From JANXUC01 sp964619065 (lineage in GTDB: Bacteria > Acidobacteriota > Terriglobia > Terriglobales > Acidobacteriaceae), in contig CAZUCC010000005.1 of NCBI GenBank assembly GCA_964619065.1, positions 51,500 through 115,499 of the forward strand: DNA of 64,000 nucleotides. Direction: 5' to 3'. Numbering within the stretch: position 1 is the stretch's first letter; every line of letters starts with the position of its first letter. Below the pieces are notes generated by a model. That model had not been told where the DNA came from and did not search any database. It saw only the letters and a program-made list of their open reading frames with translations. Below are positions 35,687-43,978 of this stretch, piece by piece. The position numbers and the translations under genes were made by a program.

Positions 35687-37360
35687 ATGAGCAGTCAGGA
35701 ACCCCAGGCCGCCACCACCGCGCCGGCGGATGCCCGCTCGCCGCGGGAACGCAGAAGCCGTATGCGTCACACGCTTTCGGTTCCTGCCACCCTCCGCCTT
35801 CGTGGGCCATCCGTTGTTTCCTCACCCACGCGGATTTTGGATCTGTCGGAAGAGGGAATTGGTGTTCAGGCGTCCACCGCCCTGCAACCCGACCGCACCC
35901 TTGCCTTGGACTTAGAGCTCGATAACCAACATCGCATCCGCTTGATCGGCCAGGTAGCCTGGTCCGAGCTGACCGGGCGCGCCGGTGTGCGCTTCTTCTC
36001 TCCGGATCATGCGGCGCTCCAGGAGATCCAGCAGTTGCTGTTTCTGAATGCCGTGGCAAGTGTGACGGAAAGCGCCCGTTCATCAGAATTGATCCCGCAG
36101 GTGACGCGTCTTGCCGCTACGGATGCAGGTTCTGCCTTAGAGAATGGTCCACAAGAAGAACGATTTCTCGATGAAGAGTTGGAGGAAGCAGAACAGGGGC
36201 AGGCCGCCCTTTCTCCGCTTGAACGGGATACGAACGCGATTGTCAGCCGGGCGCTCGCTCTGACGGGAGCCAAAGGTGCGGCGCTTGCATTGTATGAAGG
36301 TGGACAGCTGATCTGCCGTGCTACTTGTGGGACCGACACTCCCGGGCTTGGTTCCCGGATTTCAGAAGATTCCGGAATCACCGGGGAATGCTTGCGTTTC
36401 GGCCGTGTGATGTACTGCTCCGACGCTGCTTCGGATCCGCGCGTAGATCGGGAAATTTGTGCGGATCTCGGTATACGCTCTCTCCTCGCCTTGCCTCTTT
36501 TCGCGGGCGAGCGCATTGTAGGCTTGCTGGAAGTCCTCTCGCAGCGTCGGGCAGCCTTCGATCCTGGAGATGCGAAGGCGCTGGACATGCTTACTCGCCC
36601 GATGATGGGAATGCTCTTCGCCGAAAGTACTTCTATTGACCTGTCACGCCGCGGGCTCAACGGGCATCAAGAGCTCAACCCCCTTCAAGGGAACGACGAC
36701 GTCCTTGATCTTGGCTTCATTGAGCGGCAACGTGAAAGGATGGCTCGGACTCTGCCGCCGGGGGTCCCAGTCTACCGGCGCGTGCTGGAGGGCATGGCCG
36801 CATTGTGCGTGCTCACGGTGGCGAGTTGGCTTATCGTTACGCAAGGCAAGACCCTTTCCTCACTGGGACAGGAGCGTGCGGCAGCTTCATCTCAGCCTCG
36901 GGTGCCTCAGCCACTCCCCGTCAGCACCGCTCCGTCGGTTCCGCTAGACGAGGCCGCAAGCAACCCCCCGTCTTTGCTGGCCGCTCTGCGTTCATCCGCT
37001 GAAAGGGGAGATGCCCCGGCACAGTTTGCCCTAGGCGCGAAGTACGCCAAGGGGGAAGGCTTTCCACAAGACGAGACTGAGGCTGCCCGCTGGTTCACGC
37101 TTGCGGCCATGAAGGGATATGCCCCGGCACAGAGTATTCTCGGCGCTTGTTACTGGGTGGGTCGCGGCGTTCCCAAGGATTTGAAGCAAGCGTATTTTTG
37201 GTCTGTGCTCGCCCGCGAGGGCAATGATGAGATGAGCAGGGACCGGGCCGACGCTCTCGCCACGCGGCTAAGCCGGTCGGAAATGCTCGAAGTCCGGCAA
37301 CTCGTCCTCGACTGGAATCGCAAGCACCCATCTACGGTGGCAGTCTCAGCGCCGCAATAG
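35687..37360 (+). CDS. PilZ-GAF-transmembrane-Sel1 signalling protein
   Basis: A 557-residue protein. Residues 20-115 form a PilZ domain with both c-di-GMP motifs: RxxxR (Arg23/Arg27) and DLSEEG (52-57, the D/NxSxxG motif). Residues 180-312 form a GAF domain with Cys210, Cys235 and Cys244 in C-x24-C-x8-C spacing. One membrane helix lies at about 370-386, then a Ser/Pro-rich linker, then two Sel1-like repeats (AQFALGAKYAKGEGF, AQSILGACYWVGRGV) at about 440-512. With the N-terminus inside, the sensors face the cytoplasm and the Sel1 repeats the periplasm. It probably senses c-di-GMP and a second ligand and recruits periplasmic partners. Confidence 0.85.
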   Translation: MSSQEPQAATTAPADARSPRERRSRMRHTLSVPATLRLRGPSVVSSPTRILDLSEEGIGVQASTALQPDRTLALDLELDNQHRIRLIGQVAWSELTGRAGVRFFSPDHAALQEIQQLLFLNAVASVTESARSSELIPQVTRLAATDAGSALENGPQEERFLDEELEEAEQGQAALSPLERDTNAIVSRALALTGAKGAALALYEGGQLICRATCGTDTPGLGSRISEDSGITGECLRFGRVMYCSDAASDPRVDREICADLGIRSLLALPLFAGERIVGLLEVLSQRRAAFDPGDAKALDMLTRPMMGMLFAESTSIDLSRRGLNGHQELNPLQGNDDVLDLGFIERQRERMARTLPPGVPVYRRVLEGMAALCVLTVASWLIVTQGKTLSSLGQERAAASSQPRVPQPLPVSTAPSVPLDEAASNPPSLLAALRSSAERGDAPAQFALGAKYAKGEGFPQDETEAARWFTLAAMKGYAPAQSILGACYWVGRGVPKDLKQAYFWSVLAREGNDEMSRDRADALATRLSRSEMLEVRQLVLDWNRKHPSTVAVSAPQ

Positions 37361-37427
37361 CGAGCCGCCCACCTTATTCTTCTGGACTAACAATGCACAC
37401 GCAGGGGGAGACGCCCCGCCTGCCCTA

Positions 37428-37443
37428 GCCGAGCAAGCTCGGC
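37428..37443. terminator. Weak hairpin after the PilZ-GAF-Sel1 gene
   Basis: GCCGAG-CAAG-CTCGGC is a perfect 6-base stem with a 4-base loop, 68 bases after the stop at 37360. A TTTT run starts five bases after the stem. The distance and short T-run make it only a possible terminator. Confidence 0.3.
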
Positions 37444-37588
37444 TGAAGTTTTGGGCATGCATCCATGAGCAGGGTTCATGGACGATGCCTGCTGTTTCCC
37501 CGTGATCCGCTTTCCACTCGGCCCGCTTTGCGGGTAGACTAGCCAGTCCGTCGCCATAACATCCTTATACTGTGTCAGGATCTCGCAA

Positions 37589-39745
37589 ATGAACGCTCGG
37601 GTACGACGCTCAATGGTTTTGTTGTTCGTCTCCCTCTTTACTTCCTGCTTGGCTCTCGCGCAGAAGCCTTCCCTCACTCTCGACGAATTCTTTAACTCGG
37701 TTTCCTTCGACGCGGTACGCATTTCGCCCGACGCTCGTTCCGTGGTTATTGGCGTTGTGCGTGCCGACTGGGAGCAGAATATTTTTCGCCGGGATTTGTA
37801 TCTGTACCGTGATGCCACAGGTGGAGGCACGCTCACGCAACTCACGCAGTCCGGGCGCGACGGTGATCCGCAGTGGTCGCCCGATGGGCGCTGGATTGCT
37901 TTCCTCTCTGAGCGGAAAGTCGCCGCAGGGAAGAACAAGAGTGCAGGGAAGGACGACGACGCAGATGCTAAAGACAAAGAAGTAACGCAGATATATCTGA
38001 TTTCCCCGGACGGCGGAGAAGCGTTTGCGGCCACTCAGGGTGACGAAGAGGTTCACAGCTTTACCTGGTCGGCCGATTCGCATTCGCTCTACTACGCCAC
38101 GCGAATCCCTTGGATAAAGGTCCAGAAAGATGCCTACAAAAAAGACTGGAAAGATGTGATCGAGTACCGCAATGCGGAACGCGGTGACGAAATTTTCAGC
38201 ATGGATGTGGCTGATGTTTTGGCCGCCCGCGAGTCGAAGGGCATGAAGCCTGCTGCGGATTCTGATGAAGCAGCACCCGGTGTTAGTCCCGGTGCTAAAG
38301 CCCTATCACGTTCCGATTTTCGCGTTGAGCAGATCGCCGCGTCACCCGACGGTAAGCGCCTCGCCTTCAATACGACATCGATTTCTGAGCGGGAGGAACT
38401 GGTCAGTGAGTTTGAAATCTATGCTGTGGACCTTGCCGATGCCAGCCCTGATCGTGCCCCGCGCCGCTTGACGCACAATGAAGCTCAGGAGGGAAACATT
38501 GCCTGGGCCAGCGACAATCGCCACCTGTTCTTCCACGTCACTGTGGGATCAGTGGAAGGCAAATACGTAGATACGCAGGAGCGTGTCTACTGGGTGGATG
38601 CGGACACCAGCGCCACAGCCCGCTGGGCTGCGGATTTCAACGGGAGTGTGGCGGCTTACGCTGGTCTACCAGACAACGGCGCAATATTCTCCGCAGGTTT
38701 GGGAACCGAAGTTGCTCTCTATGCGCAAGCGAATCCGGGGGCAAAGTTTCAAGCGTTGCCGGGATGGCATGGAAGCTATGGGCGCGTCTCCAACACTAAG
38801 TCTTCTTCGCGCATCGCTTTCGCTTACTCCTCGCTCGATCGCCCGGAGGAAGTGTATCTTGCGGAGGGGACCGATCAACTGCAGCAAGCACGTCCCATTA
38901 CTTCCTTCAACAAGCTGTTTACCGAGCGCGAACTTCCCAAGGGCAAACCCTATCGCTGGAAATCGAGTGACGGAACGCCTGTAGAAGGCATGCTGATTTA
39001 TCCTCCGGGCAAGTTTGAGGCCAAGGGTCTGCCCATGCTCACGCTCATCCACGGTGGCCCGGCGGATGCCGACGGCGATCATTTCGAAGCCGACTGGTAC
39101 CAGTGGTCCGCACTCGCCGCGACCAACGGCTGGCTTGTGTTCGAACCAAACTATCGCGGCTCGACTGCATACGGCGACAAGTTCCTCATGCAGATTGTTC
39201 CGGAGATTGTCTCCCGCCCCGGCAAAGACATTCTGGCGGGTGTAGATGCTCTGGTGAAAGACGGTGTTGCCGATCCGGAACATCTTGCTATCGCAGGCTA
39301 CAGCTACGGCGGTTATATGACCAATTGGTTGGTCACGCAAACCACGCGCTTCAAGGCCGCCATGACCGGAGCTGGCGCCGTGGAACATGCCGGCAACTGG
39401 GGCAATGACGATACCACGTTCGACGACGCCTACTTCCTCGGCGGCCGCCCCTGGGAAGCGGCGCAGCGCTATCACGACGAAGCCGCGCTCTTCCAGATCG
39501 ACAAAGTTAAAACGCCCACTCACATGGTTGCCGGCAGCGATGACATTCGCGTTGCCGTGCTGGAGGACTACTTGTTCGACCACGCACTGCATTCGCTCGG
39601 GATTCCCAGCACGCTCTTGATCTTCCCCGGCGAAGGCCACAGTCTCAGCAAGAACCCGTGGCACGGCAAAATCAAGGTGCGCGAAGAGATGAAGTGGCTG
39701 GAGAAGTATGCCGGAAAGCCGGGCGTAACTTCCGCGGGAAAGTGA
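37589..39745 (+). CDS. Secreted S9-family prolyl oligopeptidase-type peptidase
   Basis: A 718-residue serine peptidase. A signal peptide (MVLLFVSLFTSCLALAQ) starts near residue 9. Residues 30-470 form the WD/PD40-type beta-propeller (DGDPQWSPDGRWIAFLSE). The C-terminal alpha/beta hydrolase has the nucleophile Ser572 in GYSYGGY, the acid in AGSDDIRV and the His in GEGHSLS. It resembles acylaminoacyl- or dipeptidyl-peptidase S9 enzymes abundant in Acidobacteriota and should cleave short peptides in the periplasm or outside. ATG 37589 follows AGGATCTCGCAA. It is not obviously linked to the EPS genes. Confidence 0.92.
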   Translation: MNARVRRSMVLLFVSLFTSCLALAQKPSLTLDEFFNSVSFDAVRISPDARSVVIGVVRADWEQNIFRRDLYLYRDATGGGTLTQLTQSGRDGDPQWSPDGRWIAFLSERKVAAGKNKSAGKDDDADAKDKEVTQIYLISPDGGEAFAATQGDEEVHSFTWSADSHSLYYATRIPWIKVQKDAYKKDWKDVIEYRNAERGDEIFSMDVADVLAARESKGMKPAADSDEAAPGVSPGAKALSRSDFRVEQIAASPDGKRLAFNTTSISEREELVSEFEIYAVDLADASPDRAPRRLTHNEAQEGNIAWASDNRHLFFHVTVGSVEGKYVDTQERVYWVDADTSATARWAADFNGSVAAYAGLPDNGAIFSAGLGTEVALYAQANPGAKFQALPGWHGSYGRVSNTKSSSRIAFAYSSLDRPEEVYLAEGTDQLQQARPITSFNKLFTERELPKGKPYRWKSSDGTPVEGMLIYPPGKFEAKGLPMLTLIHGGPADADGDHFEADWYQWSALAATNGWLVFEPNYRGSTAYGDKFLMQIVPEIVSRPGKDILAGVDALVKDGVADPEHLAIAGYSYGGYMTNWLVTQTTRFKAAMTGAGAVEHAGNWGNDDTTFDDAYFLGGRPWEAAQRYHDEAALFQIDKVKTPTHMVAGSDDIRVAVLEDYLFDHALHSLGIPSTLLIFPGEGHSLSKNPWHGKIKVREEMKWLEKYAGKPGVTSAGK

Positions 39746-39776
39746 TGAGGCGAAGCATGAAAATAACGGAGCAAAG

Positions 39777-40391
39777 ATGACCTGGCTGCGACCCATTACC
39801 CTGCGAAGCTCTCTGGCTACGCTCGAACCTCTGTCGTTCGATCATCATGATGCTCTCGCGGAAGCAGTCAAAGACGGCGAGTTGTGGCGCCTTTGGTACA
39901 CCTCGATTCCCGAGCCGGGCAAGATGCGCCAGGAAATTGAGCGCCGCCTCAAACTCCAGGCAGAAGGCTCAATGCTCCCATTCACGGTCATTGCTCCGAC
40001 CGAGAATCCCAAAACCAGCCAAGCCGTGGGGATGACATCCTACATGAATGTGGACGCAGTGAACCGTCGTGTCGAAATCGGTTCTACCTGGTACCGCAAG
40101 AGCGCGCAACGCACGGGAATCAACACGCAGTGCAAACTGCTATTGCTGACGCACGCTTTCGAGGAGTTGAAATGCATCGCCGTGGAGTTGCGCACGCACT
40201 TTTTCAATCACCAAAGCCGGAGAGGCATTGAACGGCTCGGCGCGAAGCTCGACGGTGTGTTGCGCAGCCACCGAATCGAACCCAACGGAACGCTGCGCGA
40301 TACCTGTGTCTACAGCATCATCGCCGGGGAATGGCCAACAGTGAAGGCGCATCTGACGTGGCAGATGGAGAAGCCCAGAGGCGGTTGCTAG
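39777..40391 (+). CDS. RimJ/RimL-type GNAT acetyltransferase
   Basis: A 204-residue N-acetyltransferase. It starts LRPITLRSSLATLEPL, the usual first strand of RimJ/RimL proteins. The mid-region reads AVGMTSYMNVDAVNRRVEIGSTWYRKSAQRTGINT, where the acetyl-CoA loop is R/Q-rich, and NHQSRRGIERLGAKLDGVLRSH is the hallmark C-terminal helix-strand. Members acetylate ribosomal protein N-termini, amino sugars or antibiotics. The neighbouring peptidase gene ends 31 bases upstream. The substrate cannot be assigned. Confidence 0.88.
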   Translation: MTWLRPITLRSSLATLEPLSFDHHDALAEAVKDGELWRLWYTSIPEPGKMRQEIERRLKLQAEGSMLPFTVIAPTENPKTSQAVGMTSYMNVDAVNRRVEIGSTWYRKSAQRTGINTQCKLLLLTHAFEELKCIAVELRTHFFNHQSRRGIERLGAKLDGVLRSHRIEPNGTLRDTCVYSIIAGEWPTVKAHLTWQMEKPRGGC

Positions 40392-40412
40392 GTTTTATGG
40401 AATTCGGTTGGC

Positions 40413-42659
40413 CTAGAGCCCGGTAGCCCGTTTACTGGCACTGGCAACGTTCGTCTTTCCAGAATTGGCTGCATACCGCGCAACCCCACGGTACAGCGCT
40501 TCGGCAATATTCTGGCGGTAGAACGGATCTTGCAGATTGTGCTCGTCGGTGGGACTGCTCACGAAGGAGACTTCCGCCAGGATCGCTGGCATTGTGGTGC
40601 CGGTCAGCACCACGAACGAGGCTGCCTTGACGCCCCGGTTGCGGACGCCGGGACTCTTCGTAGCCAGCGCTCCATAGAGCGCTTGCTGCACACTGGTGGC
40701 AAGTTTTCGGGAGGACTCGGATTTGTCGCGCAAATCCGATGCGCTCAGCGTGAGTTCCGGCGCCGAACCCACTTCCTTTTCTTCTTCCGCCAACACTTGG
40801 GTCGACGGACGTGCCGACGTGTAATAAGTTTCGACGCCGCGCGCCGCCGATAAGCTGCTATAGTTCGCGTGCACGGAGACGAAAAGATCGGCTCCGACCT
40901 GATTCGCAATCGCCGCCCGGCGTCCCAGAGGCACAAATGTGTCGTCCGTTCGCGTGTAAATCACTTCCAGGCCCAGCCGCTGTTCCAATAAGACGCCGAG
41001 GCGCTGCGCAATTTCGAGCGCGAGGTCTTTCTCCAGTAGACCCTGCCGGCCCACGGTTCCCATATCCCAGCCACCGTGTCCCGCGTCCACCACAATCCGT
41101 AATTTTCCAACGTGGGCACGCAGCCGCGTGTCCTCCGCCGTCGGACTCTTGGAAATTTCCGGAAACGTCGGATGTGTTGTCTTTTGCCAAACGGCCTGGG
41201 TGTCGAGCTGCGGTTTGGGCGGCGCTTGCAGGCTGCGAATCTCCAGTACTAGGCGGTACGGATTCGGCTCCAGACTTACGGAGAAATTCGAACTATTTTT
41301 CGTTTCCAATTCCACGCGGCTCACGCCCGGGACGCTTTGTCCTATCTTGATCCGGCTGAGCAGAGCGTCATCGACGGCATCATTCTTGTTGGTGAGCTCC
41401 GCAGCCAATGCGGTGTCGTGTAGATCTACATAAATCCGTTCCGGCGAGGCGAGCCGGTGAATTTCGTACGGGACTTCATCCTGCAGATCGATCACAACCG
41501 TGCTCGACTCCGCATTCGACCAGTGACGCAAGCCCGTGATCCGCGGCAAGAGAGAAGTCTCCACGACCTGAGCGACCGAATTCGGGGCCACAACCGGAGC
41601 GGTTCCCGCAGAATTTGCGGTCAGCGCACCAGCGTGTTGACTCTTGTGCAAACTCCACCACCATGCACCGCTGGCCAAAGCCACGACAGTAGCGGCTACC
41701 AGCGCCCATTTCCGCCAAGGTTGGTTTGGTTCGGCAGTTTGATCCGCCGCCAAGTACGAAGACGCTTGGTACGAAGAAAAAATAGGGCGGTCGACAGCGC
41801 GTGGGACGGTTTGTTGGTTCGAGGCTACTGCAGGCGCCAGCGTGTGCGTTTCCTGCGCTGAGCCCGTGAGCTGCGTCCAGTCACCCAACGAAGTGCTTTG
41901 CCCAGCCAGATCATGAAGCTTCACAGCCTCGGTCTTTGAGGGGGGATTGGGGACGGCCTTCGGGGTCTGAGGCTTGAGAGCTTCCGGAGTCCCGGGGGCA
42001 ATCGCTTCAACGATCAGCTCCGCCAGTAAGCTCAACTCACGGATATCCCCGTCGGTAAACGCGTAAGCTTCTTTCTCGAAGGCCTCAATAAGTCCGCCGA
42101 GGCCGTCAGGCAAGTGCAACGGAACCGCCACCACGGACCGCACACCAAGTTGACGGCAGGCCTCGCGATCGATGCGAGCGTCCTTCTCGGAGTCATCGCA
42201 ACGAACAATGGTCCCTGTCGCGTAACAAATCGCAGTTAGACCGGAATTGAGGTTCAGCTTCAGACCCAGCGGAGGAGCCGTATCGCCCGCAGTTCCTCGA
42301 CACACGATCTCGGTGCCTTCTGCCAGGGCGATCGCGATTCCACTGGCTCCGATGATCGCCAAAGCCCGCTCAGCAATGAATTGCAAAACCTCGCGCCGGA
42401 TGCGTATTGCGTCCGCTCCGGTACCAACGAGGCGGGCTTTTTGGGTATGGAGTTCTTCGCGTAGGGAAGAGAAGCTCAACAACATGGGGAGAGCTGCTGG
42501 GGGCGTTGAGGCAGATGCCTCAACGGGCATCTCCGTCGTGGCAGACTCCGGGCTTGGTCCCCGAAGAGTCGTAGCTTCCTCCACTTTTCGCGGTTGCGGA
42601 CTTGTGCTCATTCCAGCGAGCCCATCCTCATGAAACTTTGGTAGAGCTCTCTCCATCAA
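40413..42659 (-). CDS. GAF-TM-AMIN-N-acetylmuramoyl-L-alanine amidase fusion
   Basis: A 748-residue protein with an unusual architecture. Residues 75-220 form a GAF domain (SGIAIALAEGTEIVCRGTAG) with Cys120, Cys145 and Cys154 in C-x24-C-x8-C spacing. A membrane helix lies at about 317-336. Residues 370-475 resemble AMIN (VVIDLQDEVPYEIHRL, RIYVDLHD). Residues 519-730 form Amidase_3 with zinc ligands His528 (VVDAGHGG), Glu543 and His597 (SVHANYS) and catalytic Glu696 (AEVSFV). It would cleave the amide bond between MurNAc and L-Ala in the periplasm, with a cytoplasmic sensor at the other end. The start could also be ATG 42611. Typical AmiC-like amidases have a signal peptide and no GAF domain. 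Confidence 0.9.
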   Translation of the reverse strand: MMERALPKFHEDGLAGMSTSPQPRKVEEATTLRGPSPESATTEMPVEASASTPPAALPMLLSFSSLREELHTQKARLVGTGADAIRIRREVLQFIAERALAIIGASGIAIALAEGTEIVCRGTAGDTAPPLGLKLNLNSGLTAICYATGTIVRCDDSEKDARIDREACRQLGVRSVVAVPLHLPDGLGGLIEAFEKEAYAFTDGDIRELSLLAELIVEAIAPGTPEALKPQTPKAVPNPPSKTEAVKLHDLAGQSTSLGDWTQLTGSAQETHTLAPAVASNQQTVPRAVDRPIFSSYQASSYLAADQTAEPNQPWRKWALVAATVVALASGAWWWSLHKSQHAGALTANSAGTAPVVAPNSVAQVVETSLLPRITGLRHWSNAESSTVVIDLQDEVPYEIHRLASPERIYVDLHDTALAAELTNKNDAVDDALLSRIKIGQSVPGVSRVELETKNSSNFSVSLEPNPYRLVLEIRSLQAPPKPQLDTQAVWQKTTHPTFPEISKSPTAEDTRLRAHVGKLRIVVDAGHGGWDMGTVGRQGLLEKDLALEIAQRLGVLLEQRLGLEVIYTRTDDTFVPLGRRAAIANQVGADLFVSVHANYSSLSAARGVETYYTSARPSTQVLAEEEKEVGSAPELTLSASDLRDKSESSRKLATSVQQALYGALATKSPGVRNRGVKAASFVVLTGTTMPAILAEVSFVSSPTDEHNLQDPFYRQNIAEALYRGVARYAANSGKTNVASASKRATGL

Positions 42660-42686
42660 TAAGTTGCAGGTGTTCTTATTAAGTTA

Positions 42687-42793
42687 CCGTCTTTGGAGAC
42701 GGCCAGCAACGTCCCCAAAGTACGCACGGTGCCGATCTTGCAAGCACCTTAGGGCGAACGACCTATTGCCGCAAGTCCCCATAGGCCGTATCC
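42687..42793. ncRNA. Structured divergent intergenic region, unclassified
   Basis: In the 141-base gap between the amidase gene (leftward) and a small membrane protein gene (rightward) there are three potential stems: CCGTCT-TTGG-AGACGG (42687-42702), GGTGC...GCACC around 42727-42751, and CCTAT...ATAGG around 42769-42787. Most lies in the amidase 5' leader. It could be a regulatory leader, but I match it to no known riboswitch. The density of stems is suggestive only. Confidence 0.25.
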
Positions 42794-42800
42794 TGCAAAT

Positions 42801-43130
42801 ATGGAAGCTGCTAAGAATCCCGGTCCGGTGGCCATTGCGAAACCCCAGAGGAGCCGCTTGCGCTGGTTCTGGCCTGCCAGCGTCATCGCCGCGGGCGTGA
42901 CCGGCGCCGCCGTGGTCATGATGCGCGGGTGCTGGCACCGGAAGATGAGCTGGCCTTTGAGCGTCCAGGGGTCCTCTTACCGTGTTTGCCTCGGCTGCGG
43001 CATCAAGCGTCTGTTTGACGAGCCCACCTTCACCAGCTACGGCCCTTACAGCTACGATTTGAACAAGCTCAAGGCCTGGGATGAAGCACGGCAGGCCCAA
43101 GGCCGCCCCGCCGTCAAGCGGGCATCGTAA
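42801..43130 (+). CDS. Small membrane-anchored protein with CxxC motif
   Basis: A 109-residue protein: a basic N-terminus, one membrane helix at about residues 24-42, then a conserved-looking periplasmic or cytoplasmic tail with CWHRKMSWPL, YRVCLGCGIKRLFDE (C-x2-C near 63-66) and FTSYGPYSYDLNKL. The CxxC could bind metal or form a disulfide. Function unknown. It is divergent from the GAF-amidase gene across a structured gap. No clear ribosome binding site precedes the ATG at 42801. Confidence 0.6.
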   Translation: MEAAKNPGPVAIAKPQRSRLRWFWPASVIAAGVTGAAVVMMRGCWHRKMSWPLSVQGSSYRVCLGCGIKRLFDEPTFTSYGPYSYDLNKLKAWDEARQAQGRPAVKRAS

Positions 43131-43162
43131 CCCTATAACGGCGCGTGTCCCGATCCTATTCT

Positions 43163-43891
43163 TCAGCTTTCAAAATATCTGCTTGCAAGCCACAGTTGCA
43201 GTTCTTCTAGAGAGGTAGCGGCAATCTCCTCAAAGCGCATGCCGACATAGCCGTTCGGCTTCTGCCAGGCCACCGTTGCCCGCGCCTGGACCACCAGGTT
43301 CCGGCCCGGCAGGGCAAACTTGAGCTGTATAGTTTCTCCCACGGGCAGAGATTCCTGGCTGCGGACGCCGATGCCACCCCGGCTTACGTTGACCAGCTCC
43401 GCATCCAAGCGTTTCTTGTTGGCTGAGATGGAGACGGCTGCTTGTACCGCTTGCCGGTGGTACCGCAATCTTCCTCGCAGAATCAGATTGCGCGCCGCTG
43501 CCAACGTGTGGACTGCCTGTTCGACCGAAACTGGTTTCTCAAAAAAGAAATCGGCTCCGCTGCACCGCAGTTGGTCGTGATGAAGTGGACCGCTCATCAG
43601 GACAAGGGGAATGGCGTCCTCGCCCTGGCGCATGGGCTGCAGCTTCCGAACAAATGCGTCCGCCCCCTTCAGGTCGTAATCCACAATTACCGCGTCAATT
43701 TTTGTTCGTGAGAGTCTACGCTGAGCTTCTTGCGGCTCGGTTTGCACATCCACACCAATTTGCATGCCACCGAGGATGCACTCCAGAACACTAACTTCCT
43801 GCCAATCTCGAGATACGACCATGGATTCGAGCGTCATAGGAGAATCGTAGTCTGTGGGGTAATCGGCACATAGGTCACGAAAGTAATCCAT
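43163..43891 (-). CDS. Receiver-like plus PilZ domain protein
   Basis: A 242-residue protein. Residues 25-130 look like a response-regulator receiver with Asp71 in AVIVDYDL (phosphoacceptor position) and Lys119 in FFFEKPV. Residues 138-238 form a PilZ domain with RGRLR (Arg139/Arg143) and NVSRGG (168-173), so c-di-GMP binding is likely. GEDAIPLVLMS supplies the receiver Ser. Such proteins link two-component signals to c-di-GMP effects on motility or EPS. AGGGAGG sits only two bases before ATG 43891, so ATG 43837 is an alternative start. No cognate histidine kinase gene is adjacent. Confidence 0.8.
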   Translation of the reverse strand: MDYFRDLCADYPTDYDSPMTLESMVVSRDWQEVSVLECILGGMQIGVDVQTEPQEAQRRLSRTKIDAVIVDYDLKGADAFVRKLQPMRQGEDAIPLVLMSGPLHHDQLRCSGADFFFEKPVSVEQAVHTLAAARNLILRGRLRYHRQAVQAAVSISANKKRLDAELVNVSRGGIGVRSQESLPVGETIQLKFALPGRNLVVQARATVAWQKPNGYVGMRFEEIAATSLEELQLWLASRYFES

Positions 43892-43910
43892 GGCCTCCCT
43901 AAGCTACGGT

Positions 43911-43948
43911 CCCCTGAGCGAAGCGAACGACCCTGAGGATGCTGGCGG
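43911..43948. repeat. Short intergenic repeat, copy 1 (degenerate)
   Basis: The segment CTGAGCGAAGCGAACGACCC followed by TGAGGATGCTGGC resembles the segment at 53533-53570 (CTGAATGGAGGGAAGGACCC, then CGGATGCTGGC). Both lie outside genes. The 'CTGAGCGAAGCGAA' string recalls dispersed intergenic repeats common in acidobacterial genomes. Confidence 0.4.
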
Positions 43949-43978
43949 TGCAACGAACGCTTCCAAGATCGGGTCTTC

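Noticed and set aside
38666..39796. A 376-codon minus-strand open frame opposite the S9 peptidase gene
   Set aside because: Antisense shadow of a conserved gene.
42660..42800. c-di-GMP (GEMM) riboswitch in the amidase leader
   Set aside because: Attractive because of the PilZ neighbours, but the conserved GEMM core motifs are not present in either orientation.
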